Source: Prevotellaceae bacterium (lineage in GTDB: Bacteria; Bacteroidota; Bacteroidia; Bacteroidales; Bacteroidaceae). Taken from it: a DNA stretch of 46,601 bases. Below the pieces are notes generated by a model. It was not told where the DNA came from. It did no database searches and was given only the letters and a program-made list of their open reading frames with translations. Below, piece by piece: positions 18,043 to 26,266 of the stretch (the first letter of the stretch is position 1; the number at the start of each line of letters is the position of its first letter). Location of the stretch: contig JAQXRI010000019.1 in NCBI GenBank assembly GCA_029218445.1, positions 1 to 46,601 of the forward strand, given 5' to 3'. The translations under genes were made by a program, and so were the position numbers.

Positions 18043-18058
18043 TTTACAAATTTGTAAA
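18043..18058. promoter_or_regulatory. 16-bp palindrome by the ATPase start codon
   Basis: TTTACAAATTTGTAAA is a perfect 16-bp palindrome, 3 nt upstream of the ATPase ATG. It lies downstream of the predicted start of transcription (about 18070), where a repressor could block the gene. An operator role is inferred from placement only. Confidence 0.45.
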
Positions 18059-18076
18059 TTACAAATAATTTATTTG

Positions 18077-18108
18077 CAAAGATATGACTTTTCCCTCTTA
18101 CTTCCAAA
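18077..18108 (-). promoter_or_regulatory. Bacteroidetes-type promoter for the ATPase gene
   Basis: On the minus strand TTTG (18105-18108) is followed after 20 nt by TATCTTTG (18077-18084). Both match the Bacteroidetes consensus TTTG, 19-21 nt, TAnnTTTG. The predicted transcript start is about 30 nt before the ATPase ATG. Confidence 0.75.
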
Positions 18109-18159
18109 CATTTATCCGCTTTAGGGGGCTAATTTAACGTGATTTGGGAAAAATTATAA

Positions 18160-18930
18160 TTCCATGTATTTTTGTTCTTCTATCTTGCAAGTGTGCTTTT
18201 TGCGGCTCATTTAGCTCAAAGGGTATTTGTTCCATTGGAAAAAGATACGCCTGATATTAGGTTTGAGGAAATACTAAGAACTGTTTCCCAAAGTGAAATA
18301 CCCAATAATGTTGTTGATATATTGTTTACGACAGGAACAACAGGTAAACAGAAAGGTGTGATGATTAGCGATATGGCTATTGTGGCTAATGCTGAAAATC
18401 TTGTTGCTGCCCAAGGCTTTTGCCATGAAACGACTTTCGTTATTAGTGGTCCATTAAACCACATAGGTAGTTTGTCAAAAATATGGCCTGTTATTATGGT
18501 AGGTGGTACCATTATTATTACAGAGGGTATGAAAAATATCCCATCTTTTTTCCAAGCACTTAATTATGAATCGAATAAGCTCGCAACTTTTTGGGTTCCA
18601 GCTAGTCTGAGAATGTTGCTGATGTTGGAAAAGAGTAGGTTAGAGAGTGTTGCCTCAAAATTCGATTTTATAGAAACAGGTGCTGCTTATTTGTCTAAGG
18701 AAGATATGTGTGAGCTTTGTAAAGTTTTTCCCAAAACGAGATTATATAACACCTACGCCTCCACAGAGACAGGTATTGTTTGCACCTATTACTATAATAA
18801 AAATGGTTGTGTTGCAGGATGTGTTGGCAACGTTATGAAACATTCAGAAGTTTCATTGTCAATAGATGGCTACATATGTTGTAAAGGCAAAACTTTGATG
18901 AGTGGGTATGTTGGCTGCATCCCGAACTGA
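18160..18930 (+). pseudogene. Fragment of AMP-forming acyl-CoA synthetase/ligase
   Basis: The frame is open from a stop at 18157-18159 to the TGA ending at 18930. It encodes the middle of an adenylate-forming enzyme: a first stretch with LASVLFAAHLAQRVFVPLE, the ATP-binding loop DILFTTGTTGKQKGV, NHIGS, a region ending YNTYASTETG (the A5 motif) and LMSGYVG. The usual N-terminal 60-80 residues and the whole C-terminal lid domain, with the TGD and catalytic Lys motifs, are missing. There is no plausible start codon with the missing part. This is a gene fragment, not a working enzyme. It lies in a region with other signs of rearrangement. Confidence 0.85.
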
Positions 18931-18963
18931 TATGCGATTCTCAGAAGCCCTGAAACTGGCGAT

Positions 18964-18991
18964 TAGGAGACGCAAACTAGGAGACGCAAAC
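18964..18991. repeat. Perfect 14-bp tandem duplication
   Basis: TAGGAGACGCAAAC occurs twice back to back, about 30 nt after the stop of the ligase fragment. It may mark the breakpoint of the deletion that removed the ligase 3' end. Confidence 0.8.
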
Positions 18992-19008
18992 CAAGGTTTT
19001 TTTTCTTT

Positions 19009-19042
19009 GGACGTACGTCCTTAGGGTATAAGGACAGATAAA
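19009..19042. other. Palindrome and small hairpin before the porin-like gene
   Basis: GGACGTACGTCC (19009-19020) is a perfect 12-bp palindrome. It overlaps TCCTTA, which pairs with TAAGGA 5 nt further on. A protein-binding site or a weak terminator are both possible. It lies upstream of the promoter at 19078. Confidence 0.4.
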
Positions 19043-19077
19043 TTTTCAGTATAGATGAAATTTTTTTTCTGTATTTA

Positions 19078-19109
19078 TTTGGTCGTTAACCTAAAAATGA
19101 GTAATTTTG
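19078..19109 (+). promoter_or_regulatory. Bacteroidetes-type promoter for the porin-like gene
   Basis: TTTG (19078-19081) is followed after 20 nt by TAATTTTG (19102-19109). Both elements fit the Bacteroidetes consensus and the outermost ATG of the gene is 20 nt downstream. Confidence 0.78.
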
Positions 19110-19128
19110 TTCTTGGTATGAATTATTA

Positions 19129-19740
19129 ATGTTACAAATAATGAGAAAAATGTTTTATAAACGTATGACGAAAAGGTTTGTTCTGGCTACATTGGCATTA
19201 CTCTTGTGCAGCGCCAGTGTTTCAGCTTCTGATGGTGACCAGCAGGATGGTAAGAATAGTGAGAGAGCGGTGGGTGCTGTAGAGGGTGGTGTACAGCTTG
19301 GCATCTGTGAATCGCTTGATGGCTATGGGGCAGGTTTAAATGTCGGCGCAGAAGTAAGGTATAATCTAAAAGGGGCGCCTGTAGATGTAGGACTGTTAGC
19401 TGATGCCAACATCTTTTTTGGCAGTCCGTTATCCCACAATGTAAAGTTTTCGGCTGTTGGTGATTATAATTTCAATCAGGTGAAATGGTGTTCACAGTTT
19501 GTTGGATGTGGTGTGGGTATCGGGTCTTACAGTAAGTCGATATTCGATTTTGAAGGTGGTGGCGAGGACGATAAAATCTATTCTACTTGTTTCATTTCAC
19601 CACGTGTGGGACTGGAAATGTTTAAGTTTCTGCGCTTGACCTGTACACTTGATGTCCCGCTTTCTGACTTTTCATTTACAAGCTTCTCCGTCTCTGTAGG
19701 CGTTTGTGTTGGTGGAAAAAACAAAAAGTCTAAACGCTGA
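19129..19740 (+). CDS. Porin-like outer-membrane beta-barrel protein
   Basis: The protein is up to 203 residues long. In-frame ATGs lie at 19129, 19141, 19150 and 19165; the last gives the cleanest signal peptide (MTKRFVLATLALLLCSASVSA). The mature part alternates polar and hydrophobic residues with Gly and aromatic residues, as in small barrel proteins. It includes GAGLNVGAEVRYNLKGAPVDVGL, given here by its ends at about residues 65-87, and a final SFTSFSVSVGVCV strand. It should sit in the outer membrane. Its substrate, if any, is unknown. It has its own promoter just upstream. The nucleotides encoding the signal peptide resemble the hairpin at 16632. Confidence 0.78.
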   Translation: MLQIMRKMFYKRMTKRFVLATLALLLCSASVSASDGDQQDGKNSERAVGAVEGGVQLGICESLDGYGAGLNVGAEVRYNLKGAPVDVGLLADANIFFGSPLSHNVKFSAVGDYNFNQVKWCSQFVGCGVGIGSYSKSIFDFEGGGEDDKIYSTCFISPRVGLEMFKFLRLTCTLDVPLSDFSFTSFSVSVGVCVGGKNKKSKR

Positions 19741-19813
19741 ATTTCATGGCTTTGACGGTAACAAATGCTATTGTGTGTCGAAACTGTTTTTATAAATCGG
19801 TTGATTCTGTATT

Positions 19814-20266
19814 ATGACAAGTGAAGAGCAAATTAAGGCTGATGAGCAGTTTATGATGAAGGCCATTGCTGAAGCGGAAGAGTCGGCGAGGGTGGGGGAG
19901 ATTCCCATCGGTGCGGTCGTGGTGTGTAGGGGACGTGTAATATCGAGGGCGCATAACCTTACCGAAACCCTTTGCGACGTTACCGCCCATGCCGAGATGC
20001 AGGCCATCACTGCCGCCGCCAATGCCCTTGGCGGCAAATATCTTACTGAGTGTACGCTTTATGTGACCGTTGAACCGTGCGTAATGTGCGCCGGTGCCAT
20101 AGGCTGGGCACAGATACCACGCGTTGTCTTTGGAGCATACGACGAGAAGCGCGGCTTCCGCAAGTATGCTCCAAAGGCAATGCATCCTAAGGCTGTGGTC
20201 GTTGGGGGCGTACTGGAAGAGCAGTGCGCCAGTTTGATGACAAATTTTTTTAAAGGCCGGAGGTGA
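19814..20266 (+). CDS. tadA: tRNA-specific adenosine deaminase
   Basis: This 150-residue protein is the usual length for TadA, which converts A34 to inosine in tRNA-Arg(ACG). The zinc-binding and catalytic motif HAEMQAI lies at about 56-62, with Glu as proton shuttle, and PCVMCAGAI at about 86-94 holds the two zinc cysteines. The N-terminus has MMKAIAEAEESARVGEIPIGAV, given here by its ends, as in the family. It works as a homodimer in the cytoplasm. It converges with the minus-strand operon, with 5 nt between the two stop codons. No clear promoter is seen in the 73 nt after the porin-like gene. Confidence 0.96.
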   Translation: MTSEEQIKADEQFMMKAIAEAEESARVGEIPIGAVVVCRGRVISRAHNLTETLCDVTAHAEMQAITAAANALGGKYLTECTLYVTVEPCVMCAGAIGWAQIPRVVFGAYDEKRGFRKYAPKAMHPKAVVVGGVLEEQCASLMTNFFKGRR

Positions 20267-20271
20267 GGCTT

Positions 20272-20835
20272 TTACAGGAGTTCACTTCCGTCGCCTATGA
20301 AGTCGGTACTCTCGTCTCTTACTTCTTCGTCGGTTGAATACTTGTCTTGTATTATGCGTTGGTTGTAGTCCTTGCGCAATGGAGCCATACGCATGATGAA
20401 GTCGTTGAAGTCGAGTGTAGGTATTACCATGCCGAACAGTCCGATGCCGGCTCTTGTTCCGCTGGGCAGCGAATTGTTGAACAGGTAGGCCGTACTGTAG
20501 AACGTGTGGTGATAGATTTCTATCCTGTTGTACTTTCTGAAGGTGTCCATCGTGTCGTCGTCAGGTGTCGTGTCGGCATGTGTGAATGCCGACATGGTGT
20601 TGCGCACCAGGTTGTCTGACATGTCAACTTCCTTTCCCTGACACTCCATAATGCACTCCATAATGTCGTCGTTCATCTCTTCTTCCATTTTTGCTTTTGA
20701 AGGCACTGTGACATTGGCAATCAGGAGTATAATGCCCGTAATTATGCCCACAATGATTATCTTTCCCAGGCAGCTGCGCAGGAATAAATCGACAAACGAT
20801 AGCTTTGGATATTGTCCACTGTCTGTTTGTTGCAT
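20272..20835 (-). CDS. Single-pass membrane protein of unknown function
   Basis: This 187-residue protein has a short polar N-terminus, one hydrophobic helix at about 22-43 (IIIVGIITGIILLIANV) and a soluble remainder. The outside part contains NRIEIYHHTFYSTAYLF and GTRAGIGLFGMVI, then a charged C-terminus. The outline, a helix with a small extracytoplasmic domain and a GI.G.F turn, faintly recalls DUF4359, but I would not assign it. It is the last gene after folE, 38 nt downstream, so it is probably read from the same operon. Confidence 0.8.
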   Translation of the reverse strand: MQQTDSGQYPKLSFVDLFLRSCLGKIIIVGIITGIILLIANVTVPSKAKMEEEMNDDIMECIMECQGKEVDMSDNLVRNTMSAFTHADTTPDDDTMDTFRKYNRIEIYHHTFYSTAYLFNNSLPSGTRAGIGLFGMVIPTLDFNDFIMRMAPLRKDYNQRIIQDKYSTDEEVRDESTDFIGDGSELL

Positions 20836-20873
20836 AACATTTAGGTCTTAGTAGTTTTGGTAATGAATAATTA

Positions 20874-21452
20874 TTATTGGTGGATTAGGTTCATGAATTC
20901 CTGTCGCGTTTTGGCTTGGTTGAATGCTCCACAGAATTCGCTTGTCGTGGTTATGGAGTTTTGTTTCTCCACGCCTCTCATCTGCATACACATGTGACGT
21001 GCCTCGACAACGACCATTACTCCAAGTGGCTTTAAGGTCTGTTCGATGCATTCCTTTATCTGTAGCGTCATTCTTTCTTGTACCTGCAACCGATGTGAAA
21101 AGATGTCAACCACACGTGCTATCTTGCTAAGTCCTGTAATGTAGCCGTTTGGAATGTAGGCCACGTGTACTTTTCCGTAGAAAGGAAGCATGTGGTGTTC
21201 GCACAGCGAGAAGAAGTCAATGTCTTTCACTATCACCATCTGGCTGTAGTCTTCTTTGAACAAGGCGTCGGTCAGCACTTTGTGTGCATCCATGCTGTAG
21301 CCCCTTGTCAGTACCTGCATGGCCTTGGCCACTCTCATGGGCGTTTTTTGCAGTCCTTCCCTTTCAGGGTCTTCGCCAAGCAGTTGTAGTATGTCTTTAT
21401 AGTTGGAGGCAAGTTGTTCCAAGCCTTCACGGTATTCTGTTTCTGGATTCAT
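20874..21452 (-). CDS. folE: GTP cyclohydrolase I
   Basis: This 192-residue protein makes 7,8-dihydroneopterin triphosphate from GTP, the first step of folate or queuosine precursors. [18 protein letters not shown] lies at about residues 28-45, a family signature. [10 protein letters not shown] holds two of the zinc ligands (Cys and His), and [12 protein letters not shown] holds the third Cys and the active-site region. The length is typical for the bacterial enzyme, which forms decamers. It stands 1 nt after the SPOR gene, within the operon that starts with DUF1599. Confidence 0.97.
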   Translation of the reverse strand: MNPETEYREGLEQLASNYKDILQLLGEDPEREGLQKTPMRVAKAMQVLTRGYSMDAHKVLTDALFKEDYSQMVIVKDIDFFSLCEHHMLPFYGKVHVAYIPNGYITGLSKIARVVDIFSHRLQVQERMTLQIKECIEQTLKPLGVMVVVEARHMCMQMRGVEKQNSITTTSEFCGAFNQAKTRQEFMNLIHQ

Positions 21453-21453
21453 T

Positions 21454-22107
21454 TCAATATTGAACGCTAATTTTTCCCTTTACAATGGATGCCTGATTGT
21501 ATCCCATCTTCTTTATTTCAAGAAGCATTGCATGTGCTTCTTCGTAGGTACGGAAATTTCCAACGCGGCAAATCCATCTTGGTGAGTAAAAGTGTACGTA
21601 AATGGGCTGTTCGGGAAATTTCATCTTTATGGCGTCGCCAATGTTTTGAGCTTTTTGGCGGTCGGCACGTGTGTTTCCCCCTGCGAAAGCCTGCACCCTG
21701 TAGCCGTTCACCTTGTAGCTTCTTGACATTACCTTTTTGCGCATATCTACGGTTGGTATGTCAAACTCGCCGTCTGATGTGGTTGGTTCCTGTTGCTGTT
21801 TAGGTTCTGTGGTGGTGGCGACAGACTTCTTGGGTGTTTCCGTTTGCTGAGTCTTCTTGGGCGTTTCCGTTTGCGGCGTTTTCTTTGCCGTTTCTACAGT
21901 CTTTTGCTGAGGCGGCGTAGTCGTTTGCGGTTTTGCCGGCTGAACGTCGGGCTGATTGCCATTTACGAGCTTGTCAATTGCCGCACTATGTACGACTGTT
22001 ATCTTTCCTTTTCCGACAATATGTTTCTGCAGGCGTTCGGTGAACGTCTGTGCAGAAGATGTTGTAGCGACGCATAACAGCGTCAATAGTGTGGCAATTG
22101 TTTTCAT
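21454..22107 (-). CDS. Exported SPOR-domain protein
   Basis: This 217-residue protein has a signal peptide ([20 protein letters not shown]). A low-complexity linker follows at about 50-115, made of repeated [13 protein letters not shown] units rich in Pro, Thr, Lys and Gln. The C-terminal 75 residues form a SPOR domain, which binds peptidoglycan lacking stem peptides, with [20 protein letters not shown] at about 148-167 and [20 protein letters not shown] from about 176. It should act in the periplasm at sites of cell-wall remodelling. The gene lies 6 nt after tpiA and 1 nt before folE, the common order in Bacteroidales. Confidence 0.93.
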   Translation of the reverse strand: MKTIATLLTLLCVATTSSAQTFTERLQKHIVGKGKITVVHSAAIDKLVNGNQPDVQPAKPQTTTPPQQKTVETAKKTPQTETPKKTQQTETPKKSVATTTEPKQQQEPTTSDGEFDIPTVDMRKKVMSRSYKVNGYRVQAFAGGNTRADRQKAQNIGDAIKMKFPEQPIYVHFYSPRWICRVGNFRTYEEAHAMLLEIKKMGYNQASIVKGKISVQY

Positions 22108-22113
22108 AAATAA

Positions 22114-22872
22114 TTATTTCCAAGCGTCAATGATGCCTTTGAAGTCAGCAGCCTTCAGTGAAGCGCCACCGATGAGTCCGCCGTCGATGTCAGGCTTTGC
22201 AAACAGCTCAGGAGCGTTGCTTGCCTTGCAGCTACCACCGTAGAGGATGGTTGTGTCGTCGGCTACTTCTGCACCATACTTTTCAGCTACGCAGCTGCGG
22301 ATGAAGGCGTGGATTTCCTCTGCCTGGTCGGCTGTAGCTGTCTTGCCGGTACCGATGGCCCAGATTGGCTCGTATGCGATGACGATGTTCTTGAAGTCTT
22401 CAGCAGAGAGGTTGAATACGCTGCCTTCGAGTTCTGCCTTGCAAACCTCGTTCTGCTTCTCTGCTTCACGCTCAGCGAGTGTTTCGCCGATGCAGAAGAT
22501 TACCTTCAAGCCGTTCTTCAGTGCGAGCAGCACCTTCTCCTTCAGAATCTCAGGAGTTTCGTTGTAGTATTCGCGGCGCTCAGAGTGGCCGAGGATAACA
22601 TACTGTGCACCAGTGCTCTTTACCATTTCAGCTGAAACTTCACCGGTGTAGGCGCCCTTCTCCTTGTCGGCGCAGTTTTCTGCACCAAGGCCGATAACGT
22701 CCTGGTTAAGGAACTGTGCAATGCTTGCCAGATGGATGAATGGAGTGCAGATGACAACGCCGCAGTTAGGCTTCTCTGCTGTCAGTGTCTCGTTAAGCTC
22801 CTTTGCCAAAGCAATTCCATCCTGCAGGTTCATGTTCATCTTCCAGTTACCTGCTACAATTTTCTTTCTCAT
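22114..22872 (-). CDS. tpiA: Triosephosphate isomerase
   Basis: This 252-residue enzyme interconverts dihydroxyacetone phosphate and glyceraldehyde 3-phosphate in glycolysis. Substrate-binding NWKMN is at 9-13, the catalytic His is in GHSERR, and the catalytic Glu is in [11 protein letters not shown]. The phosphate-binding GGS and the final GGLIGGASL are present. The length is normal. It stands 66 nt after the DoxX-type gene and 6 nt before the SPOR gene, and is probably read from the promoter at 24826. The gap before it contains a GGAGTTAA repeat. Confidence 0.98.
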   Translation of the reverse strand: MRKKIVAGNWKMNMNLQDGIALAKELNETLTAEKPNCGVVICTPFIHLASIAQFLNQDVIGLGAENCADKEKGAYTGEVSAEMVKSTGAQYVILGHSERREYYNETPEILKEKVLLALKNGLKVIFCIGETLAEREAEKQNEVCKAELEGSVFNLSAEDFKNIVIAYEPIWAIGTGKTATADQAEEIHAFIRSCVAEKYGAEVADDTTILYGGSCKASNAPELFAKPDIDGGLIGGASLKAADFKGIIDAWK

Positions 22873-22916
22873 TGTTTTACCTTTCTTTAATATGTTAATA
22901 ACTATATTGTTTTTTT

Positions 22917-22942
22917 GGAAGTTAAAGGAGTTAAGGAGTTAA
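22917..22942. repeat. Short GGAGTTAA repeat array (copy 1)
   Basis: Three imperfect units (GGAAGTTAAA, GGAGTTAA, GGAGTTAA) lie between the DoxX-type gene and tpiA. The last unit contains the stop codon of the DoxX-type gene on the minus strand. The same units form larger arrays at 26085 and 31036. Confidence 0.75.
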
Positions 22943-24216
22943 CCCTCTCTTCTCCTCCTTACCCATTTTGTCCATGCCCAAAAGCGGTCGGCTATGGTGA
23001 GCAAGGCCAATGGGATGGCAAACCACAATATCATTGCCACTGCGGTGCTTGTATCGTTGCCCTTGTCGAGGTTCAAGCCGCCCTTGTCAATTGTTGGCGT
23101 GTCGGGCGTTACTATGGGCAGAGCGTTATGGCTCCATTTGCCTTCGATGCGTCCGTCGTGCATCAGCACCATACCAGGATTGCTGCGTATGATGGTCTTC
23201 AGTGTTGTCTCGTCGCAGTTGGCAAATTGGTATTCGGCTCCTGTGCGGTCGCGCCAATGGCTTATGCCTTTGCCGGTGCTTGCCGTTAGGCAGATAAATC
23301 TATAGTCGTGTTCAGTGGCATAGTCGTATATGCGGTTTATCTCGTCGAAGTGTATGTCGTCGGCCTGTTCAAGGTGTGGCGATACCAGCATGAGCGTGTA
23401 GCCCTTGTCGCCAACAATCTCTTCGGTAATGTCCTCGCCGTCGTTCTCCTGGCTTTCGGCCATTGTTATTGAAAAGTCGTGTATGGCAGGCTGATAGCCT
23501 TTCTTCGTCTGAACAGTCTTGCTGTCGATGAATGTCCAAGTGGAGTCGGGATAGTCTTCCAGCTTGAACTCTTTCCTTTGGCCGTTCTTCTCCAGTATGA
23601 ATGTCGTTTCAAATTGTGGCATTTCGGCACCTTCTGGTATTTCCATGCCTTTGCGTATGTCGGCTCCCACATGGTAGGGGCGGAAGTCAAACTGTGGCAG
23701 ATAGTAGAGGCTGTAGCCCGAAACTGCCAGAATGAACAGCACCGTATAGTTGATTACAATCCATTGTGTGCTGCGGCTCAGCAGTCGCATCATGTCGAGT
23801 GGCCAAAGCACAGTTGCCGTTGATGCGGCCAATAGCACAATGTTTTTTGCCAAAGTCTGGCCGTTGGTCAGTGTCAGTGCGTCGCCAAAGCATCCGCAGT
23901 CGCTTATTGGGTCGAAAATGTAAAGCCACAGTGTTACAAGAGTCATTATGCCCATGAAGGCCAGTGTAAGCCTGCTTACTAAGCGTCTTCTGATGGCGAA
24001 TAGCAGCATGATGCCTAAGAAGAACTCTGCTGCCGAGGTGGCCACCGATGCTGTAAGCGTCACCCAGTCGGCACTCCAAGCCTCCAGTCCCCATGCGCTG
24101 AGATAGTCGTGAATTTTGTATTGGGTTCCTATGGGGTCAACGGCTTTCACCAGTCCAGAGAAGGTGAACGTCAGCGCGAGCAATGCACGGCTTACGTTTA
24201 CTATCGCCTTCCTCAT
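22939..24216 (-). CDS. DoxX-type membrane protein (BT_3928-like)
   Basis: The frame starts at 24270, but the first 18 residues overlap the gene before. The ATG at 24216 gives MRKAIVNVSRALL, 11 nt after the DUF1599 stop, so I use it (425 residues). The N-terminus is a DoxX/MauE-like four-helix membrane domain, with TFTFSGLVKAVDPIGTQYK at about 15-33 and DPISDCGCFG near 100. Two further hydrophobic helices flank a soluble part that has a thioredoxin-like outline (about 270-350). The C-terminus ends in a helix and an Arg-rich tail. Members of this family always sit in this operon. Their exact role, perhaps in redox or quinone chemistry at the membrane, is not known to me. Confidence 0.88.
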   Translation of the reverse strand: MRKAIVNVSRALLALTFTFSGLVKAVDPIGTQYKIHDYLSAWGLEAWSADWVTLTASVATSAAEFFLGIMLLFAIRRRLVSRLTLAFMGIMTLVTLWLYIFDPISDCGCFGDALTLTNGQTLAKNIVLLAASTATVLWPLDMMRLLSRSTQWIVINYTVLFILAVSGYSLYYLPQFDFRPYHVGADIRKGMEIPEGAEMPQFETTFILEKNGQRKEFKLEDYPDSTWTFIDSKTVQTKKGYQPAIHDFSITMAESQENDGEDITEEIVGDKGYTLMLVSPHLEQADDIHFDEINRIYDYATEHDYRFICLTASTGKGISHWRDRTGAEYQFANCDETTLKTIIRSNPGMVLMHDGRIEGKWSHNALPIVTPDTPTIDKGGLNLDKGNDTSTAVAMILWFAIPLALLTIADRFWAWTKWVRRRREG

Positions 24217-24226
24217 CAGGTGGGTT

Positions 24227-24769
24227 TCACTGTTGTTGCTCGTTGATTTTGATGACTCCGAAGACTGCATAGTTTATAATGTCCATATAGTTGGAATCGA
24301 TGCCTTCGCTGACGAGGGTCTCGCCTTGAAGGTCCTCTATTTCCTTTACCCGTTGTATTTTTGTAAGAATGAAATCGGTGTAGCTGCTTATGCGCATGTC
24401 GCGCCATGCCTCGTCGTAGTCGTGGTTTTTGCGCAACATGAGCTGCAAGGCTTCTTGGGCATGACGGTCGTAGTGCTTCATGGCCTCTTCAACGTCGATG
24501 TCCACGGTATCGGCAAAGCCAAGCTCCAGCTGAATGAGTCCCACTATGCCATAGTTGATGAGTGCAACAAATTCAGGGCGTATGCCTTCTCCCACGAGCG
24601 ACACTTTCTTTATCTCAAGGCTCCTTATACGCTTGGCCTTGATAAACAGCTGGTCGGTGAGCGACGATGGACGCAGTATGCGCCACGATGCTCCGTAGTC
24701 GTGCAGTTTCTTCTCAAACAGTGCACGGCATTCGGCCATTGCCTCTTCAAATTCTTTTTTTGTTTCCAT
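24227..24769 (-). CDS. DUF1599 protein with two internal repeats
   Basis: This 180-residue protein consists of two copies of an all-alpha unit. Each has a K.HDY..(S/A)WR..R.SS.TD motif: KLHDYGASWRILRPSSLTD near residue 19 and KNHDYDEAWRDMRISSYTD near 107. Each unit ends in an (I/L)INY(G/A)(I/V).G(L/V)I stretch. The HDY and acidic positions recall nucleotide-binding all-alpha folds such as the MazG-like group, but this is only a similarity of pattern. It is the first gene of the operon leading to tpiA and folE, with a good promoter at 24826. Confidence 0.92.
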   Translation of the reverse strand: METKKEFEEAMAECRALFEKKLHDYGASWRILRPSSLTDQLFIKAKRIRSLEIKKVSLVGEGIRPEFVALINYGIVGLIQLELGFADTVDIDVEEAMKHYDRHAQEALQLMLRKNHDYDEAWRDMRISSYTDFILTKIQRVKEIEDLQGETLVSEGIDSNYMDIINYAVFGVIKINEQQQ

Positions 24770-24825
24770 ATTTCAGTTTCTTCGCGAGAGTGGGGTAGAG
24801 TCCCCTCATCACGCCTTTTCGGGTG

Positions 24826-24857
24826 CAAAATTAAAAAATAATATTTAAACAGCCAAA
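24826..24857 (-). promoter_or_regulatory. Bacteroidetes-type promoter of the DUF1599-folE operon
   Basis: On the minus strand TTTG (24854-24857) and TAATTTTG (24826-24833) are separated by 20 nt, an excellent match to consensus. The DUF1599 start codon is about 57 nt downstream. Confidence 0.8.
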
Positions 24858-24876
24858 GAAAAACATGTAATATGTG

Positions 24877-25350
24877 TTATTTTATGTCTTCCTTCTGCTT
24901 TTTGTGTATATATTTTATTTTTGCACACTGCATGTCGAATCTCACTTTCAGTGAGTCGAGCTTTACTTTTGTCTCGTTGAGCATCTGCAGCTCTTCGGCT
25001 GTGGCCCTAAGCATCTCGCGGTCTTTGTCAACCTTGGCTTTCTGGTAGTTGTAGTTGTGGGTCACTGCCTGCAGTAGGCTGTCGGTGTGAGCCAGGTCTT
25101 CTTGGGCTTGCTGCAGTGAAATGTTTTGATATAGTACCAATGCTTTTTTTCGTGTTTCTATTGCGTTGGGAAACACTTTTCTCAGCGAGTCGATTTTGGC
25201 AAGTGCCAAGTCGTAGTTGCCGTCGCTAAACAGCTGACTGGCCTCTTCCAGCAGCGACTCCGCTGTCTGGCGTGTGCCGCTGTCGCCACACGACGCGAGG
25301 CATAATGCCGATGATATGGCAGCGATGGTTATTATGTTTTTTGTTTTCAT
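24877..25350 (-). CDS. Coiled-coil lipoprotein
   Basis: This 157-residue protein has a lipoprotein signal with lipobox LASC (Cys at about 21). After it comes a tetratricopeptide-like helix pair (SLLEEASQLFSDGNYDLALA at about 32-51), then a long charged stretch from about 75 to 150 with heptad-like Leu spacing (LLQAVTHNYNYQKAKVDKDR at about 93-112), likely coiled-coil. It should be anchored in the envelope. It lies 17 nt after the ThiF-family gene and may be co-transcribed. No defined function is known. Confidence 0.88.
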   Translation of the reverse strand: MKTKNIITIAAISSALCLASCGDSGTRQTAESLLEEASQLFSDGNYDLALAKIDSLRKVFPNAIETRKKALVLYQNISLQQAQEDLAHTDSLLQAVTHNYNYQKAKVDKDREMLRATAEELQMLNETKVKLDSLKVRFDMQCAKIKYIHKKQKEDIK

Positions 25351-25367
25351 TGGCGTTTATATTTTTT

Positions 25368-26075
25368 CTACTTAATCTGTATCTTGTTGAAGCGCCACGT
25401 AAGGGCATCGAACGTTAGGATGCAGTCGGTCAGCAGTTTGCCGGTTCCTGTCAGCCACTTTATTACTTCGGTGGCCTGGATTGTGCCTATCACGCCGACG
25501 ACGGTGCCGAGTACACCCACAGCCGACGCAGTGGGCACATGGGCTGCTGATGGCTCAGAGCCGAAGATGGTGCGGTAGTCGGCTGTTCCGGGCAGATGGG
25601 TGAAGACGTTGCCTTCATATCGCAGCACTCCACCGTGGACGAAAGGCTTGCCGGCGGCTACGCAAGCATCGTTTATCGTGTATTTCGAGTTGTAGCTGTC
25701 GGTTGCGTCAACTATGATGTCGTAGTCGGCTGCTATTTCCATCAGTGCCGCCTTGTCGAGAAACTTGTTGACTTCCACTACCTTAATGTCTGGATTGATA
25801 TCCTTCATTTTCATTGCCGCCGACTTAACCTTTGCTATTCCCACGTCTTTTGTGGCATGTATCACTTGTCTCTGCAGATTCGATATATCTACTGTGTCAC
25901 CGTCGGCTATGCCTATGGTTCCCACACCAGCAGCTGTAAGGTAGAGGGCTACGGGTGAACCGAGTCCTCCTACACCAACAATCAGCACACGCCCTTTGGC
26001 TATGCGCTCCTGTCCTTCCTGCCCTATACCGTCGAGCAGCAGGTGGCGGCTGTATCGTCCTTTTTCGTCAAACAT
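25368..26075 (-). CDS. ThiF/HesA/MoeB-family adenylyltransferase without zinc cysteines
   Basis: This 235-residue E1-like protein activates the C-terminus of a small ubiquitin-like sulphur carrier by adenylation in known relatives. The ATP loop GVGGLGSP is at about 34-41, followed by DGDTVDISNLQRQ and the DATDSYNSKY region. MoeB and ThiF usually have two CxxC pairs for zinc. Here the equivalent places read DYRTIF and VPTASAVGVLG, and only two cysteines (NDACVA, TDCILTF) are found elsewhere. The core fold seems intact. No ThiS- or MoaD-like gene lies nearby, so its partner is unknown. Confidence 0.9.
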   Translation of the reverse strand: MFDEKGRYSRHLLLDGIGQEGQERIAKGRVLIVGVGGLGSPVALYLTAAGVGTIGIADGDTVDISNLQRQVIHATKDVGIAKVKSAAMKMKDINPDIKVVEVNKFLDKAALMEIAADYDIIVDATDSYNSKYTINDACVAAGKPFVHGGVLRYEGNVFTHLPGTADYRTIFGSEPSAAHVPTASAVGVLGTVVGVIGTIQATEVIKWLTGTGKLLTDCILTFDALTWRFNKIQIK

Positions 26076-26084
26076 ATTTTTTTA

Positions 26085-26174
26085 GGAGTTAAAGGAGTTA
26101 AAGAAGTTAAAGGAGTTAAAGAAGTTAAAGGAGTTAAGGGAGTTAAAGGAGTTAAGGAGTTAAGGAAGTTAAAG
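26085..26174. repeat. GGAGTTAAA tandem array (copy 2)
   Basis: About ten units of 8-10 nt (GGAGTTAAA, GAAGTTAAA, GGAGTTAA) occur in a row between the PAP2 gene and the ThiF-family gene. The strand is almost all purine apart from the TT pair of each unit. It has too short a unit and no spacers for a CRISPR. Confidence 0.9.
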
Positions 26175-26189
26175 ACAATACTTAAAGCC

Positions 26190-26264
26190 TCTCAACTTTC
26201 TATCCTCTAAACATTCCTCTACCCTCTACTTTCTACCTTCCAAACATTCCTCTCACCTCTCACC
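26190..26264. other. Pyrimidine-rich tract beside the purine-rich array
   Basis: This stretch is almost only C and T with some A. AAACATTCCTCT occurs twice, with CCTCT and CACCTCT scattered between. It directly follows the purine-rich array and continues to the PAP2 stop codon. The two halves could pair in RNA or form unusual DNA. Confidence 0.6.
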
Positions 26265-26266
26265 TC

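Noticed and set aside
18172..18930. Functional acyl-CoA synthetase gene
   Set aside because: The N-terminal region and the whole C-terminal lid domain are missing.
26085..26174. CRISPR array
   Set aside because: Units of 8-10 nt stand directly next to each other without spacers.
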